From Scatomonas sp963661545 (GTDB taxonomy: Bacteria > Bacillota > Clostridia > Lachnospirales > Lachnospiraceae), in assembly GCA_963661545.1 (NCBI GenBank), contig CAVLCU010000102.1:1-9715 (forward strand): a stretch of 9,715 bases of DNA, given 5' to 3'. Position 1 is the stretch's first letter, and the number at the start of each line of letters is the position of its first letter. Below are positions 7,015-9,715 of the stretch, piece after piece. A program made the position numbers and the translations under genes. The notes beneath the pieces were generated by a model, which was not told where the DNA came from, did no database searches, and was given only the letters and a program-made list of their open reading frames with translations.

Positions 7015-7047
7015 AGCGCAGGTGCTCATTTCGGTGAAGCCTGCGCT
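7015..7047 (+). promoter_or_regulatory. Structured 5' leader hairpin with UUCG loop
   Basis: In the leader of the aminotransferase mRNA, AGCGCAGG (7015-7022) pairs perfectly with CCTGCGCT (7040-7047). Inside, an asymmetric internal loop is followed by TCAT (7026-7029) pairing with GTGA (7034-7037) around a TTCG tetraloop. No run of Ts follows, so it is not an obvious terminator, and the ribosome binding site (AGGAG, 7065-7069) is outside the stem. It could be a stabilising 5' structure, a protein-binding site or part of a small switch. I recognise no known riboswitch consensus. Confidence 0.5.
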
Positions 7048-7076
7048 TTCGCTTTGGGCAAGAGAGGAGTAAGATT

Positions 7077-8402
7077 ATGGAAGGTAATGAAATCTCAACA
7101 TTGCAGGCGGAATATGTATTGCAATCCTGGTCCAAGCAGAAGGGCTTGCATCCCATTCCCATCGCCAAGGCCGAGGGCATTTACTTTTACGATTATGAGG
7201 GAAAACGGTATGCGGATATGTCCTCCCAGCAGGTCAATGTGAATCTGGGTTATGGCAATCAGGATATCGCCGATGCCATTAAGGAGAAGCTGGATCGTTA
7301 CGCATACATCGGACCTTCCTACGGGGATGAATCCCGTGCCAGGTTGGGCAAGATGATCGTAGACCTGCTTCCGGATTCCTTCGGCAAGGTCTTCTTCACC
7401 AATGCGGGAGCCGATGCCAATGAGAATGCCTTGAAGATCGCCCGGATGTATACAGGCCGCAACAAGGTATTTTCCAGATACAGAAGCTACCATGGTTCCT
7501 CCTTCGGAGCCGGTAACCTGACAGGAGAGCCCAGAAGGTATCCTCTGGAGCCGGGAATTCCCGGATTTGTCAAATTCTTTGATCCCTATATCTACCGGGA
7601 GCCCATCACATTTGCTTCCGAGGAGGAAGCTACCAAATACTATCTGGCTAAGTTAAGAGAGCAGGTGATCTACGAGGGACCGGATCGGGTGGCAGCCATC
7701 GAGGTGGAGACCATCACAGGCTCCAACGGCGTCATCATTCCCCCCAAGGGTTACCTGCCGGGCATCCGGAAGATCTGTGATGAATTCGGCATTGTCATGA
7801 TCTGTGACGAGGTTATGGCCGGCTGGTGCAGAACCGGCAAGATGTTCGCCTTTGAAAACTTCGATGTAGTTCCGGATCTGGTGACATTTGCCAAGGGCGT
7901 AACCTGCGGCTACATCCAGCTGGGTGGTGTGGCGGTCAGCAAGAAGATTGCTTCTTATTTCGATGATCACCTTCTCTCCTGTGGATTGACCTACAGTGCC
8001 CATCCCCTGGCCTGTGCAGCCGGAGTTGCCTGTGTTGGCTACTATGGCAAAGCCCATATCCTGGACAATGTCAACAAGGTAGGCAAGGTCTTGGGTCAGA
8101 TTCTGGAGGACCTGAAGGCCAAGCATGCCTGCGTCGGTGATGTCCGTTACATCGGTCTTTTCTCCGCCATTGAGTTGGTGAAGGACAAGGAGACCAAGGA
8201 ACCCTTGGTTCCCTATGGCCAGGATCCCCAGGGTATCATGGGCAAGATCATTAAGCTGCTGAGCCAGAGGGGTTTTGCTACCTATTCTCATGAAAATATG
8301 ATTATGGTTGCCCCGCCTTTGATTATCACCGAAGACCAGCTGCGAGAGGAAATGGCAGTTTGCGATGAGGTGCTGGGGATTGTAGATAAAGAGTTTCTAT
8401 AG
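7077..8402 (+). CDS. Class III PLP-dependent aminotransferase, possibly taurine or other omega-amino acid aminotransferase
   Basis: This 441-residue fold-type I aminotransferase should move an amino group from a terminal (omega) amine to a 2-oxoacid, leaving an aldehyde. Visible landmarks are AEGIYFYDYEGKRYADMSSQ (entry to the active site), FFTNAGADANENALKIAR (cofactor phosphate region), ICDEVMAGW with D244 (contacts the PLP ring nitrogen), and FAKGVTCGY with K273 as the predicted Schiff-base lysine. Length is normal for class III. A strong AGGAG (7065-7069) lies 7 nt before the ATG. An iron-type alcohol dehydrogenase follows after 76 nt, so the aldehyde product is probably reduced to an alcohol. 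The N-terminal SWSKQK...SSQQVNVNLGYGN region recalls enzymes annotated as taurine:2-oxoglutarate or taurine:pyruvate aminotransferases; GABA, beta-alanine or diamine substrates remain possible. Class assignment is firm, substrate is inference. Confidence 0.9.
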   Translation: MEGNEISTLQAEYVLQSWSKQKGLHPIPIAKAEGIYFYDYEGKRYADMSSQQVNVNLGYGNQDIADAIKEKLDRYAYIGPSYGDESRARLGKMIVDLLPDSFGKVFFTNAGADANENALKIARMYTGRNKVFSRYRSYHGSSFGAGNLTGEPRRYPLEPGIPGFVKFFDPYIYREPITFASEEEATKYYLAKLREQVIYEGPDRVAAIEVETITGSNGVIIPPKGYLPGIRKICDEFGIVMICDEVMAGWCRTGKMFAFENFDVVPDLVTFAKGVTCGYIQLGGVAVSKKIASYFDDHLLSCGLTYSAHPLACAAGVACVGYYGKAHILDNVNKVGKVLGQILEDLKAKHACVGDVRYIGLFSAIELVKDKETKEPLVPYGQDPQGIMGKIIKLLSQRGFATYSHENMIMVAPPLIITEDQLREEMAVCDEVLGIVDKEFL

Positions 8403-8478
8403 AAAGCCACGGACTGGGGATGCCAGGATGAGCAAGCTGGCGGCTCCAGTGAGCAGAAGTCAGAAAGGATGGGTGGAT

Positions 8479-9630
8479 ATGGCGGGATTTACAACGCCGG
8501 GCAAGATTCTGATGGGAGAACATGCCCTGGAGGAGGCGGGAGCGCTTCTGGCAGGATTTGGAAAGAAGGCTTTGCTGGTCACCGGCAAGCATGTGGTGAC
8601 CTCCCCTATGATGGAGGAACTGAAAGGGGTGCTGGAGGAAGCCGGGGTTGCTTATACCATCTTTGACGGGATTACCGGAGAGCCCACCAATACCATGATT
8701 GAGGAGGGACTTGCTGCCTATCAAAGAGAGGGCTGTGAGTATTGTATCGGCATCGGAGGGGGAAGTCCTCTGGATTCCGCCAAGGCCATAGCTGCCATGG
8801 TGACCAATCCGGGGGGAATCGCTTCTTATAATGGCAGGACCATATCGGTGCCGACTCCTCCGGTGGTAGCGATTCCCACCACAGCGGGCACAGGCTCAGA
8901 GGCAACGAAATTTACCATTATTACGGATCTGGAGACGGATACCAAGATGCTCCTCAAGGGAGATGTCCTCCTGCCGGCTCTGGCAGTGGTGGATCCCAGA
9001 TTTACCATGACTTCTCCCAGGTCTGTGACAGCAGCCACCGGCCTGGATGCCCTGACCCATGCGGTGGAGGCCTACACCTCCATCAAGGCTATGCCCCTGA
9101 CGGATTCCTATGCCATATCCGCTATCCGGCGGATCCTGAAATGGCTGCCGGTAGCCTACCGGGACGGACTGGATCAGGAGGCCAGAAGGGAGATGTCCAT
9201 CGCAGCCCTGGAAGCAGGAATCTGTATCAACAATTCCAGTGTTACCATCGTACATGGTATGAGCCGCCCCATCGGCGCCCTCTTTCATGTACCCCACGGT
9301 ATCTCCAATGCCATGCTCCTGACCACCTGTATGGGGGATGTCATGGAGGGAGCCCTGAGTCGCTTTGGGGATCTGGGACGGGCTGTGGGAGCTGCCTGTG
9401 AGGCGGATTCTGACAGCTTTGCGGCCCAGGAGTTCCTGAAACGGTTGGAAGAGGTCTGCAAGGCCTGTCAGGTACCCACCCTGAAGGAATATGGCATTGA
9501 GGAGGAGGCCTTCCTGCAGGCTATTCCCAAGATGGCTGCAGATGCCATCCAAAGCGGCAGCCCCTCCAATTGCAGAAAAGAAGTGACTCAGGAGGATTGC
9601 GAAAGGCTATATAAGAAAGCTTATTGCTAG
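8479..9630 (+). CDS. Iron-containing alcohol dehydrogenase (group III), possible sulfoacetaldehyde or semialdehyde reductase
   Basis: This 383-residue NAD(P)-dependent oxidoreductase belongs to the iron-type family. The N-terminal nucleotide domain shows GIGGGSPLDSAKAIA and PTTAGTGSEAT. The metal ligands expected by comparison with E. coli FucO are present: D190 and H194 in TGLDALTHAVEAYTS, H259 in VHGMSRPIG and H273 in FHVPHGISNAM. R263 replaces a histidine common at this place in the family. The frame opens at ATG 8428, but AAAGGA (8464-8469) 9 nt before the ATG at 8479 and the normal family start (FTTPGKILMGE) favour 8479. It follows the aminotransferase on the same strand, with no terminator between, and probably reduces that enzyme's aldehyde product. 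Bilophila SarD, a sulfoacetaldehyde reductase, is of this family, as are 4-hydroxybutyrate dehydrogenases, so the substrate is open. Confidence 0.92.
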   Translation: MAGFTTPGKILMGEHALEEAGALLAGFGKKALLVTGKHVVTSPMMEELKGVLEEAGVAYTIFDGITGEPTNTMIEEGLAAYQREGCEYCIGIGGGSPLDSAKAIAAMVTNPGGIASYNGRTISVPTPPVVAIPTTAGTGSEATKFTIITDLETDTKMLLKGDVLLPALAVVDPRFTMTSPRSVTAATGLDALTHAVEAYTSIKAMPLTDSYAISAIRRILKWLPVAYRDGLDQEARREMSIAALEAGICINNSSVTIVHGMSRPIGALFHVPHGISNAMLLTTCMGDVMEGALSRFGDLGRAVGAACEADSDSFAAQEFLKRLEEVCKACQVPTLKEYGIEEEAFLQAIPKMAADAIQSGSPSNCRKEVTQEDCERLYKKAYC

Positions 9631-9655
9631 GCCATACCATGTAACTGCATAGGAT

Positions 9656-9687
9656 AAAGGCTTGGGTGTCAAAACACCCAAACCTTT
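9656..9687. terminator. Possible terminator hairpin at the end of the dehydrogenase gene
   Basis: Arms 9656-9669 and 9674-9687 form a 14-bp stem with a 4-nt loop, 25 nt after the dehydrogenase stop. Read on the + strand, the stem has one C/A mismatch (9661 with 9682) and is not followed by a T run. Read on the - strand, that position becomes a G-U pair and the stem is intact, but the following T tract is short. It could end transcription weakly in either direction. Confidence 0.45.
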
Positions 9688-9712
9688 GGTTACACGGATT
9701 GTTCCGTGCTAC
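9659..9712 (-). repeat. Double-hairpin dispersed-type repeat, right copy (inverted)
   Basis: This is the reverse complement of 1-54 with two substitutions and no gaps. The small hairpin is complete (9693-9698 with 9703-9708, loop TTGT on this strand), and the long hairpin lies at 9659-9684. Similarity to the left copy stops at the gene-proximal edge. The base next to the repeat and the last three bases of the window may still belong to the element. The two copies point inward and bracket every gene in the window. Confidence 0.8.
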
Positions 9713-9715
9713 GCA

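Noticed and set aside
8428..8478. Upstream ATG at 8428 as start of the alcohol dehydrogenase
   Set aside because: It adds 17 residues absent from the usual family N terminus, and the ribosome binding site for 8479 is better. It cannot be excluded entirely.
1..9715. Composite transposon or phage-borne island bounded by the inverted repeats
   Set aside because: No transposase, integrase or phage gene is present, target-site duplications cannot be seen, and the enclosed genes are core cell wall and metabolic genes in normal order.
1..9715. CRISPR array, tRNA, rRNA or toxin-antitoxin pair
   Set aside because: Reading the gaps on both strands showed no spaced direct repeats, no cloverleaf-like segments and no small paired ORFs with good ribosome binding sites.

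Overview
The window looks like a chromosomal piece of an anaerobic Firmicute of class Clostridia, probably a Lachnospiraceae-type gut bacterium. This is inferred from MraZ and RsmH sequences of clostridial type (RsmH has a C-terminal four-cysteine cluster), strong Shine-Dalgarno sites, sigma-A-like promoters, moderate G+C, and a SpoVD/FtsI-type PBP directly after ftsL. No species can be named from the sequence alone.

Layout. Positions 1-140 hold a dispersed-looking double-hairpin repeat and a strong Rho-independent terminator that close off whatever lies upstream. A promoter (142-170) and an array of GTGG boxes at 10-bp intervals (181-214) precede the front half of a division and cell wall (dcw) cluster, all on the + strand: mraZ, rsmH, ftsL, a class B penicillin-binding protein, mraY and murD. 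These encode an autoregulator, a 16S rRNA methyltransferase, a divisome scaffold protein, a septal transpeptidase and two steps of peptidoglycan precursor synthesis (D-Glu addition and lipid I formation). The cluster stops after murD: ftsW, murG, ftsQ/divIB, ftsA and ftsZ do not follow.

A 162-bp gap after murD carries an extended -10 promoter and a structured leader hairpin. It drives a two-gene catabolic unit: a class III PLP aminotransferase and an iron-type alcohol dehydrogenase. Together these would convert a terminal amine to an aldehyde and then to an alcohol. Taurine to isethionate is an attractive reading, with GABA to 4-hydroxybutyrate or beta-alanine to 3-hydroxypropionate as alternatives.

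The last 54 bases before the 3' end are an inverted, 52/54-identical copy of the first 54 bases. The window is therefore bracketed by two copies of one repeat, which most simply suggests a contig that ends in a dispersed repeat family. I found no phage genes, transposase, CRISPR array, tRNA or rRNA. The genes themselves are ordinary. The repeat pair and the aminotransferase-dehydrogenase unit are the most interesting parts.
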